This document shows positions 20,311 to 31,615 of a stretch of DNA of 64,000 nt, piece by piece (position 1 is the first letter of the stretch; every line of letters begins with the position of its first letter). The notes under the pieces were generated by a model, which saw nothing but the letters and a program-made list of their open reading frames with translations, did no database searches and was not told where the DNA came from. The DNA comes from Saccharina japonica (Eukaryota; Sar; Phaeophyceae; Laminariales; Laminariaceae), in the NCBI GenBank assembly GCA_008828725.1, contig MEHQ01002986.1, positions 124,001 to 188,000 of the forward strand. The letters run 5' to 3'. The position numbers were made by a program, and so were the translations under genes.

Positions 20311-22300
20311 GGCGGGAGGGGGGGGGGGCAGGCGACGAGACCCGTGCGTGTGTGCCGGCCGTTTGATTTGCCCGACCCCAAACACTCATTATCACCGATA
20401 AGTAAACAGAACACACCGTAAGTCAGGCTACCAGATTCGTACGTGCGCCTAGCCGACCCCGCAACGAAAAATTGTCGGCGCTTGCCCATCCCCTCCGCCT
20501 TGGCCGCTGCTCGACCGCACCTCTAGCTTTTAGGGTGGGTGTGGGTGTACGAACAGTCTCCCCGAATTGGCAGGTGCGTACTCGCTGCCCTGCGTAACAA
20601 TCAGAATCCCCGCCGCCTCCCTCGATTTGCTGGGCGCGCTCTTCGGCTTAGGTAGAGACCGCCGTCGCCACGCACGGTCGCCGTAGTGTTCCGCCCCCCC
20701 TAGGTATCGGATTGCTGCCACAACCGGAAGTCGCACGCGGGCCAGACAAAACCTGATACCCTATCACAAGTTTTCGAGTTCCCGACGGCATCTCGTCGCA
20801 CGCAGAAATGCGTGCCCGAGTCATTCAGACGGGCGAGGGGAAGCGCGGGGAAGGGGGCGGTGTCAATATCCATTCCAAAGATGAGGGCGGTGGCGATGGG
20901 CGACAAGAGAGGGGTGGGAGGTGGAAACCCCCCCCCCCTCGTCCCCGTATTGCTCCGTCTCGAAAGGGATGCCTGGTTAATGGTCAAATGACTAAGGCAA
21001 GCAACAAATGAGTACGCCCCCCCCCCCCCTCGTCTCCGTAGACACGATGTAAGCGTGTCATCTACACGAACATATATGCGCAAAATAACAGAGGTGAAAC
21101 CCAGAAAGAAATACGACGGGGTGAAGCGGCATGGCAACCTTGGGCCTCCGCTCGTAGACCAACTATTGTGATTGCTACCTCTGGATCAGTTGTTGCCCTG
21201 TCCCCAACATGTGCCTAACAAACGGGGCAACACGCCCGCGATGATCAAGATGGGGTGTGTGGCAGGGCCAAGGGGATTACACCCCCCCCCGACTAACACT
21301 CATTCGGGAAAAAGAGGAAGTAAGTAGTCCGATAGTTGTATCACAAGGCACGACGTGATCTTCTTGGCTTCTCTATCCCGATACGCGTATTTGTTCGTGT
21401 GTGTGTTTCTCTCCATTTCTGTCTCTCTCCCACTCTCTCTGTATCCGTTTGTTCCATTGGCGCCGCCCGCTTTAAGGCAGATTCGCGGCCACTAGCCCAC
21501 AGAAGGCGAAGGTAAATTTTCAGTAATAGGCGGAGTATACTCGTGTATTCGGCCATATAAGAGGCGAGCAGAACATGAACAGCACAACAGCCCCAGAATG
21601 ACGGCACAAAGGAGCTACCTTCCGTCAGGAACAAATGTTAAAATATCCATGAATGTCGCTAGCGCAGGGGGTGAAATAACGGACCAGTACACGAACCGCA
21701 AACTGACTGTTTAATGGACGCGGTGTGTTGGCATCGTGTCCCCCCCACTCGTACACCACTCTTGTGGTGATAATAGTTTATCGACTACTATCCTCTCGCG
21801 CTTTCCTGTAAGTTTTGTCTCGCGGTATGCCCTCTCATAGGGTTGTTTCCTGCTATGTGCGGCGACGCGGTACACCCGTCGCTCACCAGTAAATATCTAC
21901 TGCATGCAGTAGGTGATCTCCTATCTGTTGCCCTGGGACAAACCGGCGCGGAAAAAACATAAACAGCCTTGATTGAGGCTCCGCAGGAAATATACACACG
22001 TGTATATATGTACCTGTCTAGGGCAGAGACCAGGGGCGCTATATGTGTGTAATATATATATTTAAGAAATCGCGCGGTACAGCCGTCGCTCGCTGTTTTT
22101 TGTTTTGCCCTGCAGCAGCGGTAGTTCCATACCTACCAGCACCCCGGGACCAATCGGCTCCAGCAAATTGTATACCGGTGCATGAGTACCTGTCTGCAAC
22201 CGGCGCGCTATGTATATAATTAGTAGTGAAATGCTACCGAGTGCCGGCAGAGAAAAACAAACAACCCTACGCAACAACATTATTGTCGGGTCTGCTATCA
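20310..22300. other. GC-rich low-complexity stretch without a supported gene
   Basis: Contains several C or G homopolymers (20317-20328, 20930, 21017-21030, 21280) and no frame resembling a known family. Open frames such as 20700-21137 (minus) depend on this composition. Confidence 0.4.
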
Positions 22301-22301
22301 T

Positions 22302-24490
22302 GTCTGCACCAGGGGCAGGCGTACTATATGAAAGGTCAGTCGTGCCACGCACCGGCATTATTGGCGGCGGCCTCTGGTGCTTGAAACGACGAGGGTGACT
22401 CCACTCTCATGTAGCGGAAGGGCGCCACCCTTGAGCGACCGCCCCCCCCACGATTTTGTGGCGGCGGCCGCCCCCCGTTGTGACTCCACAGCGGGCGACT
22501 GTGCTGCTCGCTGGCGGCCTGGTAGGCCGCCGCGCGCCAGCAAAACATATACATGGACGCATCAACATCTGCATCGAAGGTCAGACTGCATCATATGTAT
22601 GTACCACACCTACACTATATGTATCAGGGACCCTATAAGTGGTATGATATAGTGTAGGGTATGTTGTCAATGTCTATACCAGGGGCGGGCGTACTAAAAA
22701 CAAAGTCTCAGTGTAACGCAACGCTGTTATTGGCTTCGACTTCTGGTGCTAGCTAGACAAGACGAGGGTGACTTCACCCTCATGCAGCAGAAGGGCGCCA
22801 CCCTTGAGCGACTGCACCCCTCACGATTCCGTGGCAGCGGCCGCCCCCCGTTGCGACTCCACAGCGGGCAGCTGTGCTGCTCGCCGGCCTGGTAGGCCGC
22901 CGCGAGGCAGCAAAATATATACATAGGCGTATCAACATCTGCATCAAAGGTCAGACGGCATAATATATATCGTATCACACCGACACTACATGCATCAGGG
23001 ACCTCATAGGTGGTACGATATAGTGTAGGGTCTGTTGTCATTGTCTGCACCAGGGACCGGGCGTACTACAGTATTTAAAACAACAGGAGTGTAACGCAAC
23101 GCCGTTATTGGCTTTTGCCTCTGGTGCTAGACAAGACGAGGGTGACTCCACCCTCATGCAGCAGAAGGGTGTTTACTCTTGAGCGACCGCCTCCACGATT
23201 TCTTGGCGGCGGCCGCCCCCCGTTGCGACTCCACAACGGGCAGCTGTGCTGCTCGCCAGCCTGGTAGGCCGCCGCGAGCCAGCAAAACATTTACGTAGAC
23301 GTATCAAAATCTGCATCGAAGATAAGACGGCATCATATGTATGTACCACACCTACAATATCTGTGTCAGGGACCCTATAAGTGGTATGGTATAGTGTAGG
23401 GTATGTTGTCAAAGTCTGCACCAGGGGCCGGGCGTATTATATAAACATTAGTAGTGTAACGCAACGCCGGTATTGGCTTCGGCCTCTGGTGATAGCTAGA
23501 CAAGACGATCGTGACTCCACCCTCATGCAGTAGAAGGGCGCCACCCTTGAGCGACCGCATCCCCCACGATTCCGTGGCGGCGGCCGCCCCCTGTTGCGAC
23601 TTCACAGCGGACAACTGTGCTGCTCGCCGGCCGGGTAGGCCGCCGCGAGCCAGCAAAACATATGCATAGACGTATCAACATCTGCATCGAAGGTCAGACT
23701 GCATCACATGTATGTACCACACCTACACTACATGCATCAGGGACCCTATCAGTGGTATGATATAGTGTAGGGTCTATTGTCAAAGTCTGCACAAGGGGCC
23801 GGGCGTACTATATAAAAATTAGAATGTGTAACGCCGTTGTTGGCTTTGGCCTCTGGTGCTACCTACACAAGACGAGGGTGACTTCACCCTCATGCAGCAG
23901 AAGGGCGCCACCCTTGAACGACTGCCCCCCCCACGATTCCGTGGCAGCGGCCGCCCCCCGTTGCGACTCCACAGCGGGCAACTGTGCTGCTCGCCGGCCT
24001 GGTAGGCCGCCGCGAGCCAGCAAAACATATACATAGACGTATCAACATCTGCATCGAAGGTCAGACGGCATCATATGTAGTGAACCACACCCACACTACA
24101 TGCATGAGAGATCTCATAGGTGGTACGATATAGTGTAGGGCCTGTTGTCAACGTCTGCACCAGGGGCCGGGCGTACTATATAAACAATTAGGAGTGTAAC
24201 TCAACGCCGTTATTGGTTTTGGCCTCTGGTGCTAGACAAGACGAGGGTGACTTCACCCTCATGCAGCAGAAGGGCGTTTACTCTTGAGCGACCGCCTCCA
24301 CGATTCCGTGGCGGCGCCCGCCCCCCGTTGCGACTCAACAGCGGGCAACTGTGTTGCTCACCGGCCTGGTAGGCCACCGCGAGCTAGCAAAACATATGAA
24401 TAGACGTATCAACATCTGCATCGAAGATAAGACGGCATCATATGTATGTACCACACTTACAGCAGTGCATGTATCAGGGACCCTATAAGC
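22302..24490 (+). repeat. 371-bp tandem satellite, six units
   Basis: Units begin with GTCTGCACCAGGGG-type sequence at 22302, 22672, 23043, 23414, 23785 and 24153, giving spacings of 370, 371, 371, 371 and 368. Each carries GACGAGGGTGACTCCACCCT, CCACCCTTGAGCGACCGC, a (G)GCGGCGGCCGCCCCC block, GGCCTGGTAGGCCGCCGCGA, and a GTATCAGGGACCCTATAAGT-type end. Short minus frames repeat in step with the unit (MYMFCWLAAAYQ) but are not maintained across units. The last unit passes into a different repeat at about 24490. Confidence 0.9.
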
Positions 24491-24900
24491 AGCCTGGTAC
24501 AGCCATAGCGTGCCAAACAGTAATAAGTTTGTAGCTGGTATCGTCATTACGAGTACCTATCTTCTGCCCCATCGGGGGCAATGGTGGCCTGATACAGTCA
24601 TGGCGCACCGAACAATATCGGCTACCCTCTGTCTGGTTACGGACAATAAACTCGAACGAGTGTTGTCGGTAGAGTGGCATAAACTGAACTTTAAATTATT
24701 ATCGCATGGGAGGGTGACAACCCCCCCTACCCCGTCCACCGCCACTCGATGGCGACGACGGTCTCTGGCGGCCTGGTACAGCCATCGTGCGCCAGACAAA
24801 AAAAAAATGGTAGCGGGTAGATCTACCTACAGTATATCCTGCCTCATCAAGGACAATACCTTGGCGGCCTAAGATGGTCGGATGCGCCTGTATGTACCAC
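24490..24900 (+). repeat. Single divergent copy of the repeat found in the inner palindrome arms
   Basis: TGTTGTCGGTAGAGTGGCAT then AAACTG, ATCGCATGGGAGGGTGACA, CCGTCCACCGCCACTCGATG and GGCGGCCTGGTACAGCCATC match 35080-35215, and inverted 33754-33889, almost block for block. It abuts the satellite, which has a related GGCCTGGTAGGCCGCCGCGA core. Confidence 0.7.
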
Positions 24901-25521
24901 AGCAGTAGTTGCGTGCATCCATATACAGCAGCAGCGCACGAACGAAGTGGTGCGAAACCAAAACAACGGGACCACCTATATACTCGTATTAATAGGATGT
25001 TACTCGTATGATTCATACCTACTCGTACCTGCATCATAGTACGTGGTACAAGGGCTCCGCTTCGCGCCCGCTACGCTCGCGCAAGGAAAGGGGTACAGAA
25101 GAGGCCCCCATGATGTAGTGCAGGCACCGCGACTTGAAAATGCCAAGAGGTTCATTGTGCTGCAAAGAAACGGCGGACTTGACATGCATGCAAAACATGC
25201 TCGCTCGCGGGGTGCACAATAGCTCCATGCTCCATGACGACAAAGCTGTACGTTCGAAAGAGAAAGCACAGCAACACGGCTCACGGCACGGCGCTGCGCT
25301 GTCTGCTGTGGGTGTGTGAGTTGTGCATTTTTCGTGAGTATTTGTGGTAGTACAACACTATTCATATTACGAGTACGAAGTACTTCGTACTTTGTACGAG
25401 TATACCTGGTATACTTTATTGTATGAATGAGAAAACGCACAACACCAGCACGGTCGCCATCAAGTTGTGAAGAATGCAAAACAAAAAAATCCACAAAACT
25501 GAGAAAGACGTATGATACATA

Positions 25522-25566
25522 CGTACTCGTACTCGTACTCGTGCTCGTACTCGACTCGTACTCGAA
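25522..25566. repeat. Short (TACTCG)n array
   Basis: ACGTACTCGTACTCGTACTC followed by variants GTGCTCG and GACTCG: a hexamer array of about seven units. Isolated GTACTCG occurrences are scattered through the window. Confidence 0.7.
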
Positions 25567-25639
25567 CAAAAGCGGCAAGCAACAACAGCAGTAACAGCGG
25601 TAGCACTTCGAATGGCATACGAACTCGTACTCGTATCGT

Positions 25640-26180
25640 GATCGCGCCACTCAAAAAACAAAAAAGTTAAAACGACTGCTGTCGCGTTCTGTCACCCTCG
25701 ACGCTTCCAGCCACCCCGCGATCACCTCGCCATCGATTCGGCCCGGGTCGAGCTTTACTACCTCTCTGTCCCCGTGAGCCCCGTGGCCCGCATCGCGTGA
25801 AGCTCGGTGCTCACCGTGGCCCTCGTTCGCCCGCTCGAGCATGATGGTGTTCAAACCGCCTTGCTGTCACTTTCTGATTGAACAAATTGGTGTGTGTTCC
25901 GAAAAATAAGCACCGCTTGAACGTTCTTTTACACTTATAAAATACCTTTATATTTATGACATACTGAATTGATACAGCAAACAGCAACGCAGACAAAGAC
26001 CCTTCATGCTTCCCTCGTGTCTCGATGGACACGCCACGCCTAGCCACGAAAAAGGCGACCGCGCTCCTTCCGCCCCCCCCTCTACTGGCCAGTGCCCTCC
26101 CATACCGGCGATGGTGCCGGGCTCGCCCGCGCTGCCGTGCTCTCTGGGCACCCGCGCGAACCCAAAACTGAAAGAGGAAG
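25640..26180. other. Two GC-rich islands with open frames, unassigned
   Basis: 25680-25850 and 26000-26170 are markedly richer in G+C than the AT-rich sequence between and around them, and stay open in more than one frame. One + frame at 25690-25800 ends with LYYLSVPVSPVARIA before TGA. I cannot assign a family. They may be fragments of a transposable element or of a displaced exon. Confidence 0.3.
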
Positions 26181-26182
26181 AA

Positions 26183-26332
26183 GCTGTTCAGAGTGCTCAC
26201 GTACTTGGTGCAGGGATATTTATGTAAGGGTATTTGGGAGTTCCACAGAGGAAATATACGTGTTTCTCTGTGGAGCACTTGGCGGTTTGGAGCGATTCCC
26301 ATCGCCTCACTCTTTATATACCTACATGTTTC
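26183..26332 (+). repeat. 150-bp direct repeat, copy 1
   Basis: Runs from GCTGTTCAGAGTGCTCACGT through TTTGGGAGTTCCACAGAGGA to CCTCACTCTTTATATACCTA and is nearly identical to 27134-27282. What follows (26333-26395) occurs inverted in the palindrome spacer at 34521-34585. Confidence 0.85.
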
Positions 26333-26739
26333 TGGAGTCGCCTTTACCGCAATTCTGAATTATTATATAGGATACAGTATAGAAATCGGGGACTTGGTTG
26401 TGGCCCGCGTGTGGTTCCAGTGTTATGACGAATACGTACGTACGTGTACGTACGTGATCTGAAGACTGGCAAGTTTGTTCGATGATATTAATTATAGGAA
26501 TGCTGATTTCTTGACGATGCCGATTGATTGGACTTAGTATGCTTGTTCCCCGTTCAGAGGCAACTGCTGCTTATCTTTTAGTTTTCGGAATCTATAAAAT
26601 ATGATGAGTGATTTAAAAGTAGCTTGACGTTGTGAATTTTGATCTGTTTGCAATTTGAACGAACGGAGTGTTTTGGACGCAGGGAGGCTATTTTGATTTT
26701 TGTGTTCTTGGCGTAGTCGGCAGACTAATTTTTGTTTTG

Positions 26740-26930
26740 TTTCCTGAGAGTTGATTTATTTTTTGAGAGTCGATTTTCTGACCGCTGATTTATTTCTGAG
26801 AGTATGATTTTTTTCGAGAGTTGATTAATTTCTGAGAGTTGATTTTTCTGAGAGTTCGATTTATTTCTGAGAGTTGATTTTTCCGAGAGTTGATTTTTCT
26901 GAGAGTGATTTTTCCGAGAAAATGTTTGAG
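26740..26930. repeat. AT-rich minisatellite
   Basis: About ten imperfect repeats of CTGAGAGTTGATTT(ATTT), period roughly 18-22 bp. On the minus strand they open a Lys/Asn/Ser-rich frame (26725-26955) that is a by-product of the repeat. Confidence 0.75.
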
Positions 26931-27133
26931 GCTTGAGGTTCTGTTTTTCGGACATTTATCCGGTGTTGAATACCTTTTTATCCAAGCTGATGACCTCAAC
27001 GAAGGGAAGGCTGGGTAGTTTTGGGTTTTCATTGAGTATGATATTTTTGTTTCTTTTTTGGGTGAGCTTGACGTACCACCATGGTATCCTGAGGTATTAG
27101 TGTCATCCCATTCACCAAGCAGAGAGCAGGGAG

Positions 27134-27282
27134 GCTGTTCAGAGTGCTCACGTACTTGGTGCAGGGATATTTATGTAAGGGTATTTGGGAGTTCCACAGA
27201 GGAAATATCGTGTTTCTCTGTGGAGCACTTGGCGGTTTGGAGCGATTCCCATCGCCTCACTCTTTATTACCTACATGTTTCT
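27134..27282 (+). repeat. 150-bp direct repeat, copy 2
   Basis: Nearly identical to 26183-26332, except for small indels such as TATATAC versus TATTAC. It continues into the 100-bp segment shared with the palindrome spacer edge. Confidence 0.85.
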
Positions 27283-27287
27283 CTATG

Positions 27288-27390
27288 TTTCTCCCCCTTT
27301 CTCGTGTCTACGACGGTAATATATATACATCACGTGGAGCTTCTACTTCTTTCCCCGACCCAGAGTACCCCTCCAGGGGTCACCTTAACA
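27288..27390 (+). repeat. 100-bp segment also present at 34586-34686
   Basis: TCTCCCCCTTTCTCGTGTCT ... CACGTGGAGCTTCTACTTC ... CTCCAGGGGTCACCTTAACA is identical apart from one C/T to 34586-34686. It also occurs inverted and truncated at 34286-34348. It is thus common to the left flank and both inner ends of the palindrome. Confidence 0.85.
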
Positions 27391-27524
27391 ATTTAGACTT
27401 TACAGCCTCCCACAAGAGCCAGGAGTGCGATCGACAAGCTCGTTTCCCGCCTAAATGAACGTACGCATACCTGGTATATTTTTTTTAGATATGTTTCCCG
27501 GCGGGTACACGTCTTAAACGGGCA

Positions 27525-27552
27525 GGGGGGGGGGGGGGGGGGGGGGGGGGGG
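27525..27552 (+). repeat. Homopolymer run of 28 G
   Basis: An uninterrupted G run 108 bp left of the palindrome start. It is long enough to form a G-quadruplex and prone to length error in sequencing. Confidence 0.95.
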
Positions 27553-27660
27553 ATACACGGGTACTCGCGAGTATGTACGTACGGCTACTTGGGGCGGATA
27601 CGTATGCCGATACCCGTTGAACAACCGAGTATATACCCGTCTAACAACTGGGTACCCCGG

Positions 27661-28180
27661 TACTCGAGGCAGTAAGAGGGCGGCTTATTGCAAGCAACAT
27701 GCTGCGGACGGCATGGTTAACGTCTACCAAACCAACTATTGTTCACGTGACGCCTGCACAACAAAGCCAAGCTTCAATTATGAGGGCAGCCAGGAGGCGG
27801 CATACTGCTGGAAACATGCTCTGGACGGCATGGTTCGCGTGGACTACACCCAGCTGTGTTTACATATCGGCTGCACAAGGTGGAGAGTTTGGGGTGTGCC
27901 GGCGGACTGTGCACCCACTCTATGCTCTCGCCATAAAACCGATATTGTGGACGGTCCGGTTTTTAACTTCAAAGCAAGTTGTAAGTATGATGGTTGCAGC
28001 AAAAAATCGCGGTGGGGACTCACAGGGCAGCAGCCCACTCACTGCCCGGACCACGGACGGCTGGTTGACGGACTTGTCTGCACCATCGCTACGGCTCGTG
28101 GTGGGGTCGCTTTGCCTGGTCCATCGTACCACCCTGCAAGGGGCACGTCGTATGAGGTTAAAGCTGAGTGTTTGTTTTGA
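27661..28180 (+). pseudogene. 5'-truncated EsV-1-7 gene at the palindrome breakpoint
   Basis: From TACTCGAGGCAGTAAGAGGG the frame is that of the complete gene 40809-41717. It starts inside canonical module 4 (RGSKRAAYCKQHA), continues through module 5 and both divergent C-terminal modules, and ends in KAECLF. Upstream of 27661 the sequence is unrelated (GTAC-rich, then 28 G), and the modules encoding the first 3.5 repeats are missing. An in-frame ATG at 27617 in the foreign flank could give a 187-residue product with about 15 non-family residues, so residual translation is possible. The most likely status is a broken copy left by the inversion event. Confidence 0.85.
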
Positions 28181-29770
28181 GTTTTTTCTACGTCAATATT
28201 ATGTATTTTGGGTCTGTGGATTCGACCCTCTTTGCAGATGTCCGATTGCGACAAGCAGAGAACCTGCTCCATGGTCCGCGGCACATGCTTGCTTAACACA
28301 CACTACCTCTTGAGTTTGTTGCACCATAGTTCACGATTTCGGTTTCTGCCTGCTTGAACACGCCAGAGGCCATGCTGAGTATGATTTAACTGAGGTCATT
28401 GGTGACTTATACATAGGCTTGGATTGACCAGCTTTTCCCATCGACCGCCAGGCCTGTAGTGGTGGGGTCTTTAAGATGAATAACAGAATGACGCTTCAAA
28501 AAGGAAGTCTAGCGGCGGCTTTTTCTATCCCCAAGTTCGTAACCAATATTACCACCATAGTCGAGATGGGGTGTTACAATCACGGAATAAACAGTATACC
28601 AATGTTTTAAAAGCTGCTGGTGAGCAAACTGTCACGTTACGTCACACAAGTCAACGGGGTGGCAGGGTAGACGTCCTGGATAGTAGTGGTAGTTAGATAC
28701 TCTTGAGGGTCTACAACAGAGACGGCGGGGGCGAAGCTTCGGCCCTGTCATAGCAGAATACCGCGCCCGAGATATAGTTACGGCAGATATTTCTCGTATG
28801 TTCAACAACCTACGATTTCGCGACGGCAGTTTTCTCTTCTTCATGGTTTGTTGTCTTTTACTGTAGTGCAGTTGGTTTTTTTGCTTACATATTGTTCTTC
28901 AGCAACACGCACGTTTTGTTATTCGTCGTGACACTGGTAGAACATTTCCCCTTGTTCTGGATGTATCACGCTGCAGGGGGGCTGGTGGAGTTTTGGGGCT
29001 TTGGGTGCGTATGTCGGCTTTACCTGGCACATTTATGTAGTCAATTCGACGTCACAACGACGCAAGGTTGCTATCCCATCGAGTATTACACGTGTACCCG
29101 GTCAGGATTACCCGCACGGACACTAACTGCCGCAAAGCCCGGGTTCAACCCCAAGCCTTTGCCGGTCTTTCTAACTGGGTATGCGGTAGGCAACGTGTCC
29201 TCGTTGTCATAATTTCCTGGCAATACCTCCGCAAACCCTTCAAACACGCAACCTACCCAGCGCAACATGGCGCTGGGCTTCAAGTGCGTGCTGCAAGTGA
29301 AAACAGGAAAGTATACCTACACAAAATGTTGGATACACGGTTACCAGCCCGTCCCCACTGCCAGCAACCCTAAACATACTATCAGAAGTCCGTCAAGTCC
29401 GCACAACGTTAAGCGTAACACAACCTTTGATTTTATAGCGACTAATCTTGTAAATAGTTAGTTGCACTTTGTCCATTGATTGATTGTTTGTTTTGAAGGG
29501 GGCGATTTCCGTGTTGTTCAACCTCTCGGAGGTTCTTCCGCTCTGGAAGTTGTGGAGCTTGTTTGGTGACCACGGACCCCGTTCTAGCGATAGGTCACCA
29601 ACAACAACGCTTGAACTACTGTAGAGCATTCTACACATCGTCCTTTAGATTCTTCAGGATTGGGGTGTTGCAGAGGGGTCCAGTCTGCTCTCGGTAACCC
29701 CTCCGACGACGTAGATCTTTCCACGTCACCAAACGTTCATTTAAGCTCTTACGAAAGTCCTATGCCGGGT
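28181..29770 (+). repeat. EsV-1-7 unit 3' region inside the left arm
   Basis: Collinear with 12256-13800 (U1) and 60303-61905 (U2); it is the mirror of 39220-40808. Shared blocks include CCGCCAGGCCTGTAGT near 28451, GAGCAAACTGTCACGTTACG near 28622, and ACACTGGTAGAACATTTCCC near 28931. Confidence 0.7.
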
Positions 29771-30391
29771 ACCCTTACATGCTTGACGCTTCCTAATATA
29801 GGATAGGTTTGTTCGTACACGCAGTATCAGCCTCCGCTACCGGAGTGTCAAAGAACCAGCCGTTGTTTATTGTACCAAGAGAATTTGGCATGTCAGCATC
29901 GGGGTTCGGGAATCATAGAATGGTAAATTGATGTGGGACCCTAAATAGCCAGTACAGTAGTAGCATGTTACGAGCGCACGCGTTGGCACACCGACGCCGG
30001 CCACCAGCGAGTCAGAGGGATGTCTTGCGGAAAAAGCAGGAAGACACCCGGAAGTCGGTTGGCGAGCCAACGAAGACTGACGCTTGAGCCTTTATTACAC
30101 TGACGCTTGAGCCTGTGGTTAAGCCTCTTACTTGGTGAGCGTGTGGAGGACTATGAATATGCACACCGCAGTTGCATCGTCGAATCACCTGGTTTGGAGC
30201 TGAGAGTTCTGGCCGCTAGGACGACACGAGGACTATCTGGCGGGACCTACCGTTCTTCACATGTGATGCGTGTGGTGTTTGCGTGAGGTGGCTAGGTGCT
30301 TGTAGTACCAACCAGCACATGATACGGTCTGTTGTGAGATGCCAGGTACCAGGTACCTATTACGAGTACAGCATTATTAATAGTATGAGTA

Positions 30392-30586
30392 CAGGACACC
30401 TATTCGATAATAATAAACAGGAAATATGGTCCAGGCTGGGTTTCTTATTCGAGAAAGGGTGCTTTCTACACAAATTTCAATATAGCGACTCCCGAATTTC
30501 ATATTTTCCTCTAAATCTCAGCCTGGCTTTCCTATTAATATTGGCCCATTAATATTAGCCTGTTTCTTACTACAGTAGGTGTCCTG
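30392..30586. mobile_element. TA-flanked MITE (CAGGACACCT family), left arm
   Basis: 195 bp with perfect 11-bp inverted ends CAGGACACCTA and TA on each side. Its interior has its own inverted similarity (AATAAACAGG near 30411 against AAGAAACAGG on the other strand near 30560). It is the best-preserved member of the family in this window, together with its mirror at 38403-38597. Confidence 0.75.
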
Positions 30587-30747
30587 TACTGCTGTACGTA
30601 TATGGTGTTCGTCGTACGAAAAATCTCACATCAGTGATCCAGTGATTGTACGAGTACTGCGGTATATATCTGTACTACAGCAGTATGATAGCTGTACATA
30701 CATACGATGCGAGTTTGCCGTACGATGTGAAGTCACGAGGGTGTATG

Positions 30748-31075
30748 CGGCCGCCCCGGTGGTCTAATTGGTAGCCACGAAGCCTTTTGGGCCGGATATC
30801 GATGGTTCAATTCTCCCCTTGCAGGTTTTTATTCTCAAATGACACCGACTGTCGAGAGCGCATATTATAGCGTGGGTAAGCAAAATTCGACGAGGGTTGA
30901 CGAGGGAAGAAAGTGCTGAAATCTTCTCGCGATAAAAATGCAAAGCAAGAACCGTAGTGGGGGAGGAGGGAGAGAAGCCTACTTTGTGACCCCGGACCTG
31001 AGTTACGACGAGAGAGGGAGAAAGACGGGAGTGCGAAGATTATAAATGTGATGGACAAAACAAAAAGAAAAAAAG
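30748..31075 (+). mobile_element. tRNA-derived SINE, copy 3 (left arm)
   Basis: Head GGCCGCCCCGGTGGTCTAAT..GGTAGCC with B-box-like GGTTCAATTCTCC; body with TTGACGAGGGAAGAAAGTGC, CGTAGTGGGGGAGGAGGGAG and GTGACCCCGGACCTGAGTTA; tail ACAAAACAAAAAGAAAAAAA. Complete, about 328 bp. Mirrored at 37914-38241. Confidence 0.8.
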
Positions 31076-31116
31076 TAGGTACTCGTACGTACGTATTGCT
31101 ATTGTAATGAGGAGAT

Positions 31117-31153
31117 ATTGATGCGAGAAGGCCTTCGGCCTTCTCGCATCAAT
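31117..31153. repeat. Perfect 17-bp-stem hairpin
   Basis: ATTGATGCGAGAAGGCC, loop TTC, then the exact reverse complement. It lies 42 bp beyond the SINE tail. It may be a structural or recombination motif; nothing ties it to a gene. Mirrored at 37836-37872. Confidence 0.85.
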
Positions 31154-31615
31154 AGATGCTCTTTATAATGGTTGGGTGTCTGCCCGTGGGGATGTACCCC
31201 TGCTCGCGACGGACACAAACGGACAAAAAACAGTTCTGAAAGCTGCCACAGCGTGCCTTTATTTAACGAATCCTTAATATTGAGGTTTGTCTGTCCCTCG
31301 TCTGTCCCTCGCTCGTCCCTCGCACGTCCGTCCCTCGTTCGCTTTGTTTTTTTTTGGCGCGCGACGCTTACACTCAACCGATTCAGACACGCTCGGGACT
31401 GATAGACGCNCGCTATTTGTGCCGACCGTCCTGTGCTGCTCGTGTCGAAAGCCGTGCCGAGATCGGAGAGCTAGGCGGTAGTGACTGTCATAATAGCGCC
31501 AACAGAAAGACAATAAAACAGAACGAGTTCTGAAATAATGCGGGAGTCAACACTCTGCACTCTGCAGACGACACGACCACACGCACAAATTTACAGCTAG
31601 CTGCAACAAGCAACC

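Noticed and set aside
22302..24490. CRISPR-like array
   Set aside because: Units are 371 bp with no short repeat/unique spacer alternation, in a eukaryotic context.
25000..25650. 216-codon minus frame with STSTSTST
   Set aside because: The repeat part is the (TACTCG)n array read in frame; the rest has no recognisable domain and a mixed composition.
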